Source of the DNA: an uncultured Clostridia bacterium
Lineage (GTDB): Bacteria > Bacillota > Clostridia > Oscillospirales > Oscillospiraceae
Direction of reading: 5' to 3'
DNA length: 11,070 nucleotides
Assembly (NCBI GenBank): GCA_946006895.1
Contig: CAMFZO010000030.1
Location: 1 to 11,070, forward strand
A program made the translations under genes and the position numbers. This document shows positions 1 to 6,976 of this stretch, one piece after another. Numbering within the stretch: position 1 is the stretch's first letter; every line of letters starts with the position of its first letter. The notes under the pieces were generated by a model. It ran no database searches. It was not told the origin of the DNA and saw only the letters and a list, made by a program, of their open reading frames with translations.

Positions 1-107
1 CGCCGTGGTGCGATGCGGTAGGGTATCTCCTTGCCGCAGGCCCGGGAGAAGGCGTGCACCATGTCCAGTACACTGTAACCGGCGCCGCCGGTGAGAAGAA
101 CAGCCAT
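1..107 (-). pseudogene. galE: UDP-glucose 4-epimerase remnant with internal deletion (runs off the left edge)
   Basis: Intact GalE interconverts UDP-glucose and UDP-galactose in the cytoplasm, supplying sugar precursors. The 35 codons visible begin with MAVLLTGGAGY, the start of the GalE NAD-binding Rossmann fold, but continue at once with YSVLDMVHAFSRACGKEIPY and IAPRR, which in GalE belongs to the C-terminal substrate-binding region some 250 residues later. The short GG-x-GY stretch common to both places looks like the junction. The catalytic Ser and YxxxK, most of the Rossmann fold and the nucleotide-binding loops are therefore missing, and no epimerase activity is expected. The frame is open to the window edge, so a short protein may still be made. 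The start at 107 is preferred over an in-frame ATG at 113, which lies only two bases from the AGGAG at 116-120. It follows the ABC exporter by about 30 bases, in the same operon. A strain-specific deletion or an assembly error are both possible. Confidence 0.8.
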
Positions 108-137
108 AGTCATTTCTCCTTTTTGTTATGGTAAGTG

Positions 138-1925
138 TCAGAACTCCATGGCCAGACGCTGGGCTTCCTCAGGGGATAGCTGCCGCAGTGCGCCGTCGGA
201 CACCTGATAAACCCGACGGCACAGGCCGATGACCGTAGGCCGGTGGGTGGTGACGATGCAGGTTTTGTGAGGGTATTGCTGCACCAGATTCCGCAGGATG
301 ATGCGTTCGGTCGCCACATCCAAAGCAGAAGTGGCTTCATCCAGCAACAGCACCGGTGCATCCCGCAGCAGCGCCCGGGCAATGGCAATACGCTGCGCCT
401 GGCCTTCCGACAATCCATGGCCATGCTCACCGACTGTGGAGGCTATGCTTTCCGGCATTTTACTGACGAAATCCCATGCGCAGGCAGAGCGAAGTGCCTG
501 CTCTAATTCCTTATCAGTAGCATCCGGCTTGACCATTCGCAGGTTCTCCGCGATAGTGCCGGAAAGCAGCGTGTTGCCCTGCGGCACATAGGAGAAGAAG
601 CGACGCAGTGCGGCGTTCATTTCGATCTCCTGACCACTGCTGGTGCGCAGCAATGCCCGGCCCTCTGATGGGCGGATCAAGCCCAGCAGAAGACGGATCA
701 TGGTGGTCTTGCCGCCGCCGGAGGGCCCAATAAGCGCCACGATCTCACCGGGTGCTGCCGTCAGTGTTGCGTGACATAATACCGACCGGGTAGGATCATA
801 GGCAAAATCCACCGCTTCCACTTGCAGGGTGAAGCCTTGAGCGGCGGCACGCTCCAGCGTATCATCGACCGCCTGCGTCGGTTCCGGACGCAGGGCGAAC
901 AAATCGCGGATGCGGTGGGCAGAAACGGAGGCATTCAGGAAACTGGGCACCGACCGTACCAGTGAGTTGAAAGCAGAGGTCAGCTTCGTACCCTGAGACA
1001 GGAACAGCGTCATGGTACCATATAAAATCTTGCCGGACCACAGCAGATACAGGCAGTAGCAAAAAGCGGCCATCTGCACGGCGGAGCCCAGAATGGACAG
1101 CAGCGCCTCCGCCCGAATGCTGAACAGGTTGTAGTCCAGACTTGCCTTGCGGAAGTTCTCCTGCTGCTGCCGCAAGCCTGCGCTGTAGCGGTCAGTGATG
1201 CCGAACCCCTTGATAGCATCCAGATTGTGGAAGGTCTCAGTTTCGTAGGCCATCAGTTCGCTGCTGACCTGCCGCAGCTTCTGCTGATGGGAACGCATTC
1301 CGCCGATCAGGCGGCGGGAGGTTATCAGTAGGAAGGGGGCACTGGCCAGCGCCAGAAGCGCCATGATCCAGTCGTAGTGCAGGATCACCGCCAGCGTGGC
1401 GATAAAGGAGTAGGCTGCCACAATTAAGTCCGGCAGCCAATGGATGGCGTTGCTGGCCACGGAGCCGGTGTCATTAGTCAGCCGATTCAGCAGGTCGCCG
1501 CTGGAGAATTGATTCAGTGCCTGCCAGTCGGCATTCAGAAGACGGTCAAAGACCTCTGCCTGAATATCATTGTTGACCCACAGGGAAATCCGGGTGGAGA
1601 TGCGGGAAGTGACACTACGCAGCAACAACCCGATCAGGGCCGAGAGCAGCATCACCAGAATGACGAACCACAGCTGCGAGCTGTCATAGCCGGTGATGAT
1701 ATCAATGGTATATTTGCTGGCCACCGCCGACACCAGACCCAGCGTGGAACTGATGACGCCCAGTATCGTATAAGACCAAACCGCACGGCGGTAGCGGCGG
1801 GTATAGGTCAGAATCCATTTCCAATCGGTGAGGATCTCGGTAAAGGTGCCGTCCCGCCAGCGGCCCAGCAGGATGCCCAACGCCTCGGAGCCCAGCACCT
1901 TTTTTACTTTTTTTGTTTCTTCCAT
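138..1925 (-). CDS. ABC exporter, fused permease and ATPase (MsbA/ABCB-like half transporter)
   Basis: This is a 595-residue half-transporter that should work as a homodimer in the cytoplasmic membrane, using ATP to export a lipid-linked, peptide or other hydrophobic substrate. Hydrophobic segments lie near residues 50-72, 86-104, 166-202 and 275-312, making the membrane domain. The nucleotide-binding domain (about 365-595) is complete: Walker A GPSGGGKT at 400-407, Q-loop Q449, signature LSEGQ at 505-509 (one change from LSGGQ), Walker B VLLLDE at 525-530 and H-loop H561. The start has AGGAG six bases upstream, inside the end of the preceding gene; the gap is 12 bases, so the two are almost certainly co-transcribed. 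No N-terminal C39 peptidase domain is present. The adjacent S26-type peptidase suggests a peptide substrate, but a polysaccharide-related role is also possible. The family call is firm; the substrate is unknown. Confidence 0.9.
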   Translation of the reverse strand: MEETKKVKKVLGSEALGILLGRWRDGTFTEILTDWKWILTYTRRYRRAVWSYTILGVISSTLGLVSAVASKYTIDIITGYDSSQLWFVILVMLLSALIGLLLRSVTSRISTRISLWVNNDIQAEVFDRLLNADWQALNQFSSGDLLNRLTNDTGSVASNAIHWLPDLIVAAYSFIATLAVILHYDWIMALLALASAPFLLITSRRLIGGMRSHQQKLRQVSSELMAYETETFHNLDAIKGFGITDRYSAGLRQQQENFRKASLDYNLFSIRAEALLSILGSAVQMAAFCYCLYLLWSGKILYGTMTLFLSQGTKLTSAFNSLVRSVPSFLNASVSAHRIRDLFALRPEPTQAVDDTLERAAAQGFTLQVEAVDFAYDPTRSVLCHATLTAAPGEIVALIGPSGGGKTTMIRLLLGLIRPSEGRALLRTSSGQEIEMNAALRRFFSYVPQGNTLLSGTIAENLRMVKPDATDKELEQALRSACAWDFVSKMPESIASTVGEHGHGLSEGQAQRIAIARALLRDAPVLLLDEATSALDVATERIILRNLVQQYPHKTCIVTTHRPTVIGLCRRVYQVSDGALRQLSPEEAQRLAMEF

Positions 1926-1937
1926 GGTACGCTCCTT

Positions 1938-2396
1938 TTACTTCAGGCTTGCGGGAATCCATCGGGCCAGATGCCGCAGTGTGGGCCGCAAGGGCAGCAG
2001 CGTCAGCCACGGCCCGGCGAAAAACCGCCACCAGAAAGCCTCCGGACCGATCCAGGCGCCTTTTCGGCACACCTGTGTTACCACGGCAAAGATCTGCTGA
2101 GGAGCGATGGGCTTTTCCACCTGCTGCTGACCGTCGCCGATCAGGGCGTAATTGCCGTCCGGCAGATGGCGCAGGATGCGATGCATGATGTACTGGCCGT
2201 TGCACCGCCGGAAAAACACCATGTCACCCCGTTTTGGCGGCGCGGTGACGGCCTCCAGCCGAATCTGATCCCGGCCATGGCGCAGGAAAGGAGACATGCT
2301 CTCGCCGGTCACGGTGAGACTGACGCTTTTGCCCTGCGCCAGCAGTTCCTGCACCAGCGGCATATATTCGTCAATGTCAATAATGCGAGGTTCCAT
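1938..2396 (-). CDS. S24/S26-family signal-peptidase-like protein without an obvious N-terminal anchor
   Basis: The 152-residue product resembles the SipW/ER type of signal peptidase, which uses a Ser-His-Asp arrangement instead of the Ser-Lys dyad of LepB. Visible motifs are the serine box TGESMSPFL with Ser33, MHRI with His72, and GDG with Asp88, in the family order and roughly the family spacing. The N-terminus is hydrophilic with no membrane segment; the only moderately hydrophobic stretch is near residues 116-136, rich in Trp, Phe and Leu. It may therefore sit on the membrane by its C-terminus or act in the cytoplasm. The start has GGGAG six bases upstream. It is separated from the kinase gene by 55 bases holding a terminator-like hairpin and is followed within 12 bases by the ABC exporter, suggesting a processing-plus-export pair. 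The peptide substrate is not visible. An S24 peptidase-like fold without proteolytic function remains possible. Confidence 0.8.
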   Translation of the reverse strand: MEPRIIDIDEYMPLVQELLAQGKSVSLTVTGESMSPFLRHGRDQIRLEAVTAPPKRGDMVFFRRCNGQYIMHRILRHLPDGNYALIGDGQQQVEKPIAPQQIFAVVTQVCRKGAWIGPEAFWWRFFAGPWLTLLPLRPTLRHLARWIPASLK

Positions 2397-2419
2397 GACC
2401 GGCTCCCTTCCTTAAGAAG

Positions 2420-2445
2420 AAACTGCCGAGAATTCCCGGCAGTTT
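2420..2445 (-). terminator. Terminator-like hairpin between kinase 2 and the peptidase gene, possibly bidirectional
   Basis: AAACTGCCG at 2420-2428 and CGGCAGTTT at 2437-2445 form a perfect 9-bp stem around an 8-base loop. On the minus strand (the operon's direction) the stem is followed by a T-rich run (TTTCTTCTT including the arm); on the plus strand it is followed by TTTTCCTTTTTATT. It lies in the only sizeable gap of the operon, so it probably acts as a partial terminator that lowers expression of the peptidase, exporter and galE remnant relative to the polysaccharide genes. No clear promoter is seen between it and the peptidase start. Confidence 0.65.
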
Positions 2446-2451
2446 TCCTTT

Positions 2452-3921
2452 TTATTGATCCCCTTTGGCGGTGGGCTTTCTCTCGCGGCCATAGCCGCCG
2501 TAACCATAACCATACCCGTAGCTGCCATAGCCATATCCATAGCCACTGTGAGAACCTCCGCTGATGCCGTTGAGCACACAACCCAACAGAGGCGTGCCTG
2601 CCTCATCCAGAAACTGTATGCTGTCCATCACATGAGGGATCTGCACCGCGCCGGCTCCCAGCACGTAGAGGACGCAGTCAACAGCGCGGGCGACGTTTAC
2701 GCTGTCGGCCAGCAGGCCGCAGGGCGGCGTATCCACAATAATATAATCGACGTCTTTACTCAGCATATCCAGTACCCGGCGCAGCGCCGGTGCGTCCACC
2801 TGACATGTATCCGGCGAAGCCTTGTCATCCGCCAGCAGCCACAGGGAACCGGGGTCCTGTTCCAGCAGCATACCGGTGACAGCAGCGGGATCCTTCAGCG
2901 ACAAGGCATCCTTCAAACCGGCAGAAGCTTTTGTAACGCCCAGCGCCTGCTTAATAGAGGGTTTGCGAAGGTCAGCGTCCACGAGGATTACCTTTGCACC
3001 GTTGCGGCTGAGGGACTGGGCCAGGTTGACAGCGATGGTGGTCTTACCCTCGCCGGGCATGGTGCTGGTGATCAGAATGATCTTATGTTTGGTGTCGGCC
3101 AGCACCCGCAGCAACTTAATGCGCAGAGAACGGATGCCCTCCTGATAGGAACCGGGAACGTTGGGGTTGTGAATGGACAGCGACTCATTTGCGCTATTTT
3201 TCCGCCGCTTGAAGGTAACGGCAGGCAATGCGGCCAGACACTCCTGATTCAGCTTCAACCGAACATCCTCTGTGGTTCGAACCGTGCGGCGCGTGGCAGC
3301 ATTGGCCAGCAGTAACAGCAATCCCAACGCCAGGCCGATCAGTGCGCCCTTGTAGGCGCTGCGCAGGGGACGGAAGCTGTTATACGGGGAAGACGCCTCC
3401 ACCGGCTGAGTCAGAAGATCCATGCCGGTACTGCCTACCACATAATCTGCCGCCTGAGGATACACTTCAATGACAGCCTCCAGAATGGCCAATGCGTCCT
3501 TGGGATCCGGGCTGGTGACTTTCAGCGTGAACAGATTGGTATCCGGAACCGTGTCGGCAGTGATGGTGCCGTTGATGCTGTCTGTGCCCAGAGCCTGCCG
3601 CAGCCGGGTATAGAAATAGTCGGACTGCACCAGAAAGGGGAAGGTTTTGCTCAGCTGTTCAGCCGTGGATTTGTCATAATAACTGGAACTGCCGGAAATG
3701 TCCGAGGTGCTGCTGGAATTGACCCGAATGGTAAAAGTTACCTCACTGGCATACATGGGGGTATAGGCCCGCCAGCTTCGCAGCAGCCACAGACCACCCA
3801 CCACCAGCATCAGCGCCAGAGGGATCCAATACATCCGGCGCAGAACCGACCAGAATTCATGCAGCAGTCGGGAGAGGTCGATATAGCTCTCGTCCTGACG
3901 GTCAAGCTTCTGTTCGTCCAT
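2452..3921 (-). CDS. Polysaccharide co-polymerase/tyrosine autokinase fusion, paralogue 2 (Wzz-BY-kinase)
   Basis: This 489-residue membrane protein joins a Wzz-type chain-length domain to a bacterial tyrosine kinase, which controls length and export of a surface polysaccharide by cycles of autophosphorylation. Membrane segments lie near 31-47 and 191-207, with the Wzz loop outside between them. The cytoplasmic kinase has Walker A PGEGKTT (289-295), Walker A' VDADLRKPS (D315, D317) and Walker B VDTPP (D397). Just before Walker A is EGIRSLR (261-267), an exact match to the EX2RX2R oligomerisation motif of CpsD/CapB kinases. The tail (461-478) is a Gly-Tyr repeat with eight tyrosines, the likely phosphorylation cluster. 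The Met at 3921 is chosen because it has GGAGG seven bases upstream and begins the normal Wzz N-terminus; the frame stays open 60 codons further, but that part lies over the Gly-Tyr coding of the upstream paralogue in another frame. It overlaps the upstream paralogue by 20 bases. Confidence 0.92.
   Translation of the reverse strand: MDEQKLDRQDESYIDLSRLLHEFWSVLRRMYWIPLALMLVVGGLWLLRSWRAYTPMYASEVTFTIRVNSSSTSDISGSSSYYDKSTAEQLSKTFPFLVQSDYFYTRLRQALGTDSINGTITADTVPDTNLFTLKVTSPDPKDALAILEAVIEVYPQAADYVVGSTGMDLLTQPVEASSPYNSFRPLRSAYKGALIGLALGLLLLLANAATRRTVRTTEDVRLKLNQECLAALPAVTFKRRKNSANESLSIHNPNVPGSYQEGIRSLRIKLLRVLADTKHKIILITSTMPGEGKTTIAVNLAQSLSRNGAKVILVDADLRKPSIKQALGVTKASAGLKDALSLKDPAAVTGMLLEQDPGSLWLLADDKASPDTCQVDAPALRRVLDMLSKDVDYIIVDTPPCGLLADSVNVARAVDCVLYVLGAGAVQIPHVMDSIQFLDEAGTPLLGCVLNGISGGSHSGYGYGYGSYGYGYGYGGYGRERKPTAKGDQ
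2488..2541 (-). repeat. Gly-Tyr coding repeat, tail of kinase 2
   Basis: In-frame array of alternating glycine and tyrosine codons (GGN TAY) encoding residues 461-478, with eight tyrosines and one serine interruption. Both TAT and TAC and several Gly codons are used, so the DNA is an imperfect 6-base repeat. It corresponds to the C-terminal tyrosine cluster that BY-kinases phosphorylate in trans. Confidence 0.85.
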
Positions 3922-5404
3922 GTGTGTCCTCCCCCGTTTTGTGATGGTGCTTTTTTTCTTTCGCGTAACCGCCATAGGCTCCGTAGCCATAGCCGTATTT
4001 ATGCCCATAGCCATATCCATAGCCGTAACCGTAGCCATATCCGTAGCTATGTCCGGCAGAGGGCAGGGACAGATGACGCACGTCGTTGAATACGCAGCCA
4101 AGGAAATGGGCGGCGCACCGGTTCAGTGTGTCTATCGCGTCATTAATACGCGGAGCGCTTACGCAATCCTGCCGAACCACCAGCAGGGAAAGATCTGCCT
4201 CCTCTGCCAGCGTCTCCGCGTCAGAGAACATAGCCATGGGCGGTGTATCAATGATAATGAGATCCATTTTCTGACGCATATCTGCCAGCAGCTGGTGCAT
4301 CTGGGGCGATGACAGCAGCTCAGACGCACCGGTGCAGGCACGAATGGAGAAAATGGCATAAAGCTGTTCTTTTTCCAGATACTCAGTCTGCATGGGCTGG
4401 GAACCGGCCAGCATGCGGGATAACTCCTGGGCGTCTTCTCGGTCAAAAAGCTTGTACTGGGAGGCCTTATGCAGGTCTGCGTCCATCAACAGCACGTTTT
4501 TCCCCTGGCGGGCCAGAGACAACGCCAGATTGGCGGCCACAGTGGACTTACCCTCATTCTCTGCTACGCTCGTCACCAGAACCACTTTCCCGTTGTTGCG
4601 CTGGGCGGAATGGGTCACCTTGGAAGCCAGCTTTTCAATCTCTTCTGTGAAGTAGAAACCGGTGGTCGGCATAGTGATCAATAAGCCCTTCTTGCTGCGC
4701 TTCAATCGGGAACGCAGGGTCTTGTATTTTTCCTCGTGATGGATGGTGGCAAACAGCCGGGCATCCACTTTATGGCGCATGGCGTCAGTGGTCTGCACGG
4801 TATCCGACAGTACTGCCATAACCAGCAAAGCCAGCACCATGCCTGCCGCGCCGATGAGAAAGGCGCGCGTGGCCGCACTGCCCAAATGCAGGGGGTTGGA
4901 GGGAGAACGGGGTACAGAGGGCGCATCCAGCTCACGCAGCACCACGTTCTGAAACACATGCTGGGACACCGTATCATAGTTATCCAGCCAGAATCGCAGT
5001 GTACGGAACGCTGAGATCGGATCCTCCGCCGTGACCGTCAGCTGCAGGATGTTGGTCTCCGGCACCACAGAGGCCTTCAATTTCCCGGAAAGCCGCTCGC
5101 TGTCGGGACGATCCGCAGACAGATCCCGGAACACCTCGCTGCCGAAAAGCCCGGTAAAGGTATTGGCAATTTCAGAGGTGGTGGTGAGGTTGGAATACAA
5201 CGCAGAGTAGCTGGCGTTTTTCACGTTGACCGCCACAGTGGCGGAGGCGGAATATTGAGGCTTGTAAGATATCTGCATAATGGCTGCTGTCAGCAGCGCC
5301 GCAATCAGACCCACCGCGAGGATAGAGGGAAGCTCCCTCAGGACGCGGCGAATCAGGCAGACAGGGCTGAGATCAGCCCATCGGATTGTTGTTTCTCTTT
5401 CCAT
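3902..5404 (-). CDS. Polysaccharide co-polymerase/tyrosine-kinase-like fusion, paralogue 1 (Wzz-BY-kinase)
   Basis: A 500-residue membrane protein with the same layout as its downstream neighbour: membrane segments near 27-43 and 181-199, an external Wzz-type loop, then a kinase domain with Walker A ENEGKST (282-288), Walker A' MDADLHKAS (D308, D310) and Walker B IIIDTPP (D386). A proline-rich stretch before the second membrane segment (VPRSPSNP, about 164-171) fits the classical co-polymerase motif. The EX2RX2R motif is not recognisable: the equivalent position reads EEIEKLA (254-260). The tail (454-480) has twelve tyrosines in Gly-Tyr repeats, followed by a basic KEKKHHHK stretch. The start at 5404 has GAGGA five bases upstream; an in-frame ATG at 5416 gives four more residues and overlaps the previous stop as ATGA, but has no clear ribosome site. 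It shares an operon with the cognate phosphatase. Low kinase activity, or work only with paralogue 2, is an inference. Confidence 0.9.
   Translation of the reverse strand: MERETTIRWADLSPVCLIRRVLRELPSILAVGLIAALLTAAIMQISYKPQYSASATVAVNVKNASYSALYSNLTTTSEIANTFTGLFGSEVFRDLSADRPDSERLSGKLKASVVPETNILQLTVTAEDPISAFRTLRFWLDNYDTVSQHVFQNVVLRELDAPSVPRSPSNPLHLGSAATRAFLIGAAGMVLALLVMAVLSDTVQTTDAMRHKVDARLFATIHHEEKYKTLRSRLKRSKKGLLITMPTTGFYFTEEIEKLASKVTHSAQRNNGKVVLVTSVAENEGKSTVAANLALSLARQGKNVLLMDADLHKASQYKLFDREDAQELSRMLAGSQPMQTEYLEKEQLYAIFSIRACTGASELLSSPQMHQLLADMRQKMDLIIIDTPPMAMFSDAETLAEEADLSLLVVRQDCVSAPRINDAIDTLNRCAAHFLGCVFNDVRHLSLPSAGHSYGYGYGYGYGYGYGHKYGYGYGAYGGYAKEKKHHHKTGEDTHGRTEA
3965..4045 (-). repeat. Gly-Tyr coding repeat, tail of kinase 1
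   Basis: Encodes residues 454-480: seven consecutive Tyr-Gly pairs, a His-Lys break, three more pairs and two further tyrosines, twelve tyrosines in all. The DNA is an imperfect 6-base repeat of GGN TAY codons, similar in composition to the array at 2488-2541 and therefore a possible site for slippage or recombination between the paralogues. Confidence 0.87.
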
Positions 5405-5412
5405 CGCTATCC

Positions 5413-6216
5413 TCATTCCACGATCACATACAAGGTCGTGGTGCCCGTCAGCTCCATACTGTTAATGCAGGAATACGTCACTTGATTGACGCCCGGATGC
5501 AGGCCTCCATCCGGCACAGAGGCGGTCACATTATCGGTCTCGCCGCCCATCACGCTGTCTACATATGCGCTGGCGTCAAACTCTGCGCCCTGCTTCTGAT
5601 AGACCAGATATTGCTTGAGCTTAATTTCCGGCGCGCCGCGATCACTGTCACGAACTACCACATCCAATGTAAGGGTAGAGGTATCACCCAAACTGTTGGT
5701 TACTTCCATAGTGATAGGGAATGTTCCTGCATAGCTTGTGGACAGAGAGCTGGCGTTGATTTTGATACGATCCGTCAGGGAGCCATCGATCATATCCGTG
5801 GCGCCCAACCGGTCGCGCACCTGAAGATTCTCGCCCATGTCATAGATCAGCGGAAGGCTCAGGGAGAAACGGGGCGGGACATAGTCCGTGTAGATCACCG
5901 TGCGGGAGCAGGAGGCCACATGGTGATCCCTGTCCGCCACTGCGTAGGTGACGGTTACTTTTCCGGCCGTGCCGGTACCGGTGATCTGCTCCACCACAAT
6001 GGAGTCCGTCAGGTCGCCGTCTTTGCCGTCGCTTGCGGTAACACCCTGCAAAAGAGCATCACTGCCGTCTTTGGCGCTGACGCGCAACTCCTGCTGAGGA
6101 CACTCGATGACAGGAAGAGTGTGGTCCTTGTTTAACAGGCGCACACCGCTGGAAACAACCAGCAGTACAAGAGAGAACGCCAGCAACACGAAAATAGTGA
6201 TGTGCAGTCGCTTCAT
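5413..6216 (-). CDS. Membrane-anchored extracytoplasmic protein with three Ig-like repeats (DUF5011-like)
   Basis: The 267-residue product has one N-terminal hydrophobic segment (about 7-24) after a short basic start, acting as an anchor or uncleaved signal, and otherwise looks extracytoplasmic. It divides into three tandem beta-rich units of about 75 residues, near 34-111, 113-191 and 194-267. Units 1 and 2 share D-G-x-LTD-x-I (DGDLTDSI at 66-73, DGSLTDRI at 144-151), and each unit ends in a V-T-Y or I-T-M-like strand typical of bacterial Ig-like/HYR folds. Enzyme motifs are absent. There are three cysteines (39, 103, 250) and no lipobox. TGAGGTG precedes the start. It lies between phosphatase and kinase 1 (gaps of 16 and 8 bases), so it probably belongs to the co-polymerase complex outside the membrane, perhaps binding glycan or wall. 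Family recognition is moderate; function is inferred from position. Confidence 0.78.
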   Translation of the reverse strand: MKRLHITIFVLLAFSLVLLVVSSGVRLLNKDHTLPVIECPQQELRVSAKDGSDALLQGVTASDGKDGDLTDSIVVEQITGTGTAGKVTVTYAVADRDHHVASCSRTVIYTDYVPPRFSLSLPLIYDMGENLQVRDRLGATDMIDGSLTDRIKINASSLSTSYAGTFPITMEVTNSLGDTSTLTLDVVVRDSDRGAPEIKLKQYLVYQKQGAEFDASAYVDSVMGGETDNVTASVPDGGLHPGVNQVTYSCINSMELTGTTTLYVIVE

Positions 6217-6232
6217 AACACACCTCAGGGTT

Positions 6233-6976
6233 TCAGAATTGGGCCATGGCCGGATAGATTGTGCCGCCGGTCAGAATGGCAGCTGGGTTATCGTGCAGCA
6301 GCAGCTGCGCCGTTTCCATCGAAACGGCGTCCGCCACATGCTCATATATGTAGCTGAGGCGGGGTGTCCGGCGATAGGGACTGTGGGCATCGCTGCCAAT
6401 CAGATGTAGGCAGCCGCAGTCCAGACACCAGTGGGCCGTTTTGGCAGCACGCCGCCCGAACATACCGAAAAAGCTGCCTTTATTCAGCTGCAGTACATAG
6501 CCGTCATTGGCCCAGCGGAGCAGATGACGGGGCTCATCCTGAATGAAATAGTATCGCTCCGGATGGGCTACCACCGGAATCAGGTCACGCCGGCGAATTT
6601 GGCGCAGGGTGTCATCCGCGAACCATGCCGCCTCACCAAATGCGAACTCCACCAGCAGATACCGGCTGCCGCCCAGCGTCAACAGCGAGCCATTGTCCCA
6701 TAACCGCGGCAGCTCCGGAGTGACAAAGACCTCCATGCCGCGGTGCGGGGTCAGAGGAACGTCCGACTGCCGCAGTAACTGTTCAAATTGGAGGAACCGC
6801 TGCTCCAGCCGGCGGTCGTTGAAGTTGTCGAATTGCTCCGGTACATTGCAGTGGGGCGTCAGCACAACGTCGGTTACACCGCTCTCCACCGCAACTTGAG
6901 CCATCAAAAGGGCTTCCTCCTCGGTGACCGCGCCGTCGTCCACGCCGGGCAGCATGTGGCAATGCAGGTCGATCAT
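6233..6976 (-). CDS. cpsB: PHP-family protein-tyrosine phosphatase (CpsB/CapC/YwqE-like)
   Basis: A 247-residue cytoplasmic metal-dependent phosphatase that removes phosphate from the tyrosine tail of the BY-kinase, resetting the polysaccharide assembly cycle. The PHP metal-binding motifs are all present in order: DLHCH (3-7), GVDDG (11-15), TPH (41-43), Glu82 in GMEVF, AHPERY (137-142) and GSDAHS (194-199). Length is normal for the family. The start at 6976 forms an ATGA overlap with the stop of the dehydratase gene, with AGGA a few bases upstream; the frame stays open 29 codons further, but that part lies over the dehydratase coding and lacks the family N-terminus. Next come the Ig-repeat protein and both kinases, its likely substrates. 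The symbol is by family; capC or ywqE are equally used names. Confidence 0.93.
   Translation of the reverse strand: MIDLHCHMLPGVDDGAVTEEEALLMAQVAVESGVTDVVLTPHCNVPEQFDNFNDRRLEQRFLQFEQLLRQSDVPLTPHRGMEVFVTPELPRLWDNGSLLTLGGSRYLLVEFAFGEAAWFADDTLRQIRRRDLIPVVAHPERYYFIQDEPRHLLRWANDGYVLQLNKGSFFGMFGRRAAKTAHWCLDCGCLHLIGSDAHSPYRRTPRLSYIYEHVADAVSMETAQLLLHDNPAAILTGGTIYPAMAQF

Noticed and set aside
1440..2564. Plus-strand open frame of 374 codons with a His-Ser-rich end
   Set aside because: Antisense to the ABC exporter, peptidase and the kinase 2 tail; the His-Ser pattern is the reverse complement of Gly-Tyr codons.
3965..4045. Repeat array as a CRISPR or non-coding tandem repeat
   Set aside because: The units are 6 bases, in frame and encode Gly-Tyr; there are no spacers.
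3922..4101. 60-codon N-terminal extension of kinase 2
   Set aside because: The extra residues arise from reading the paralogue 1 Gly-Tyr tail in another frame. The Met at 3921 has a good ribosome site and the expected Wzz N-terminus.
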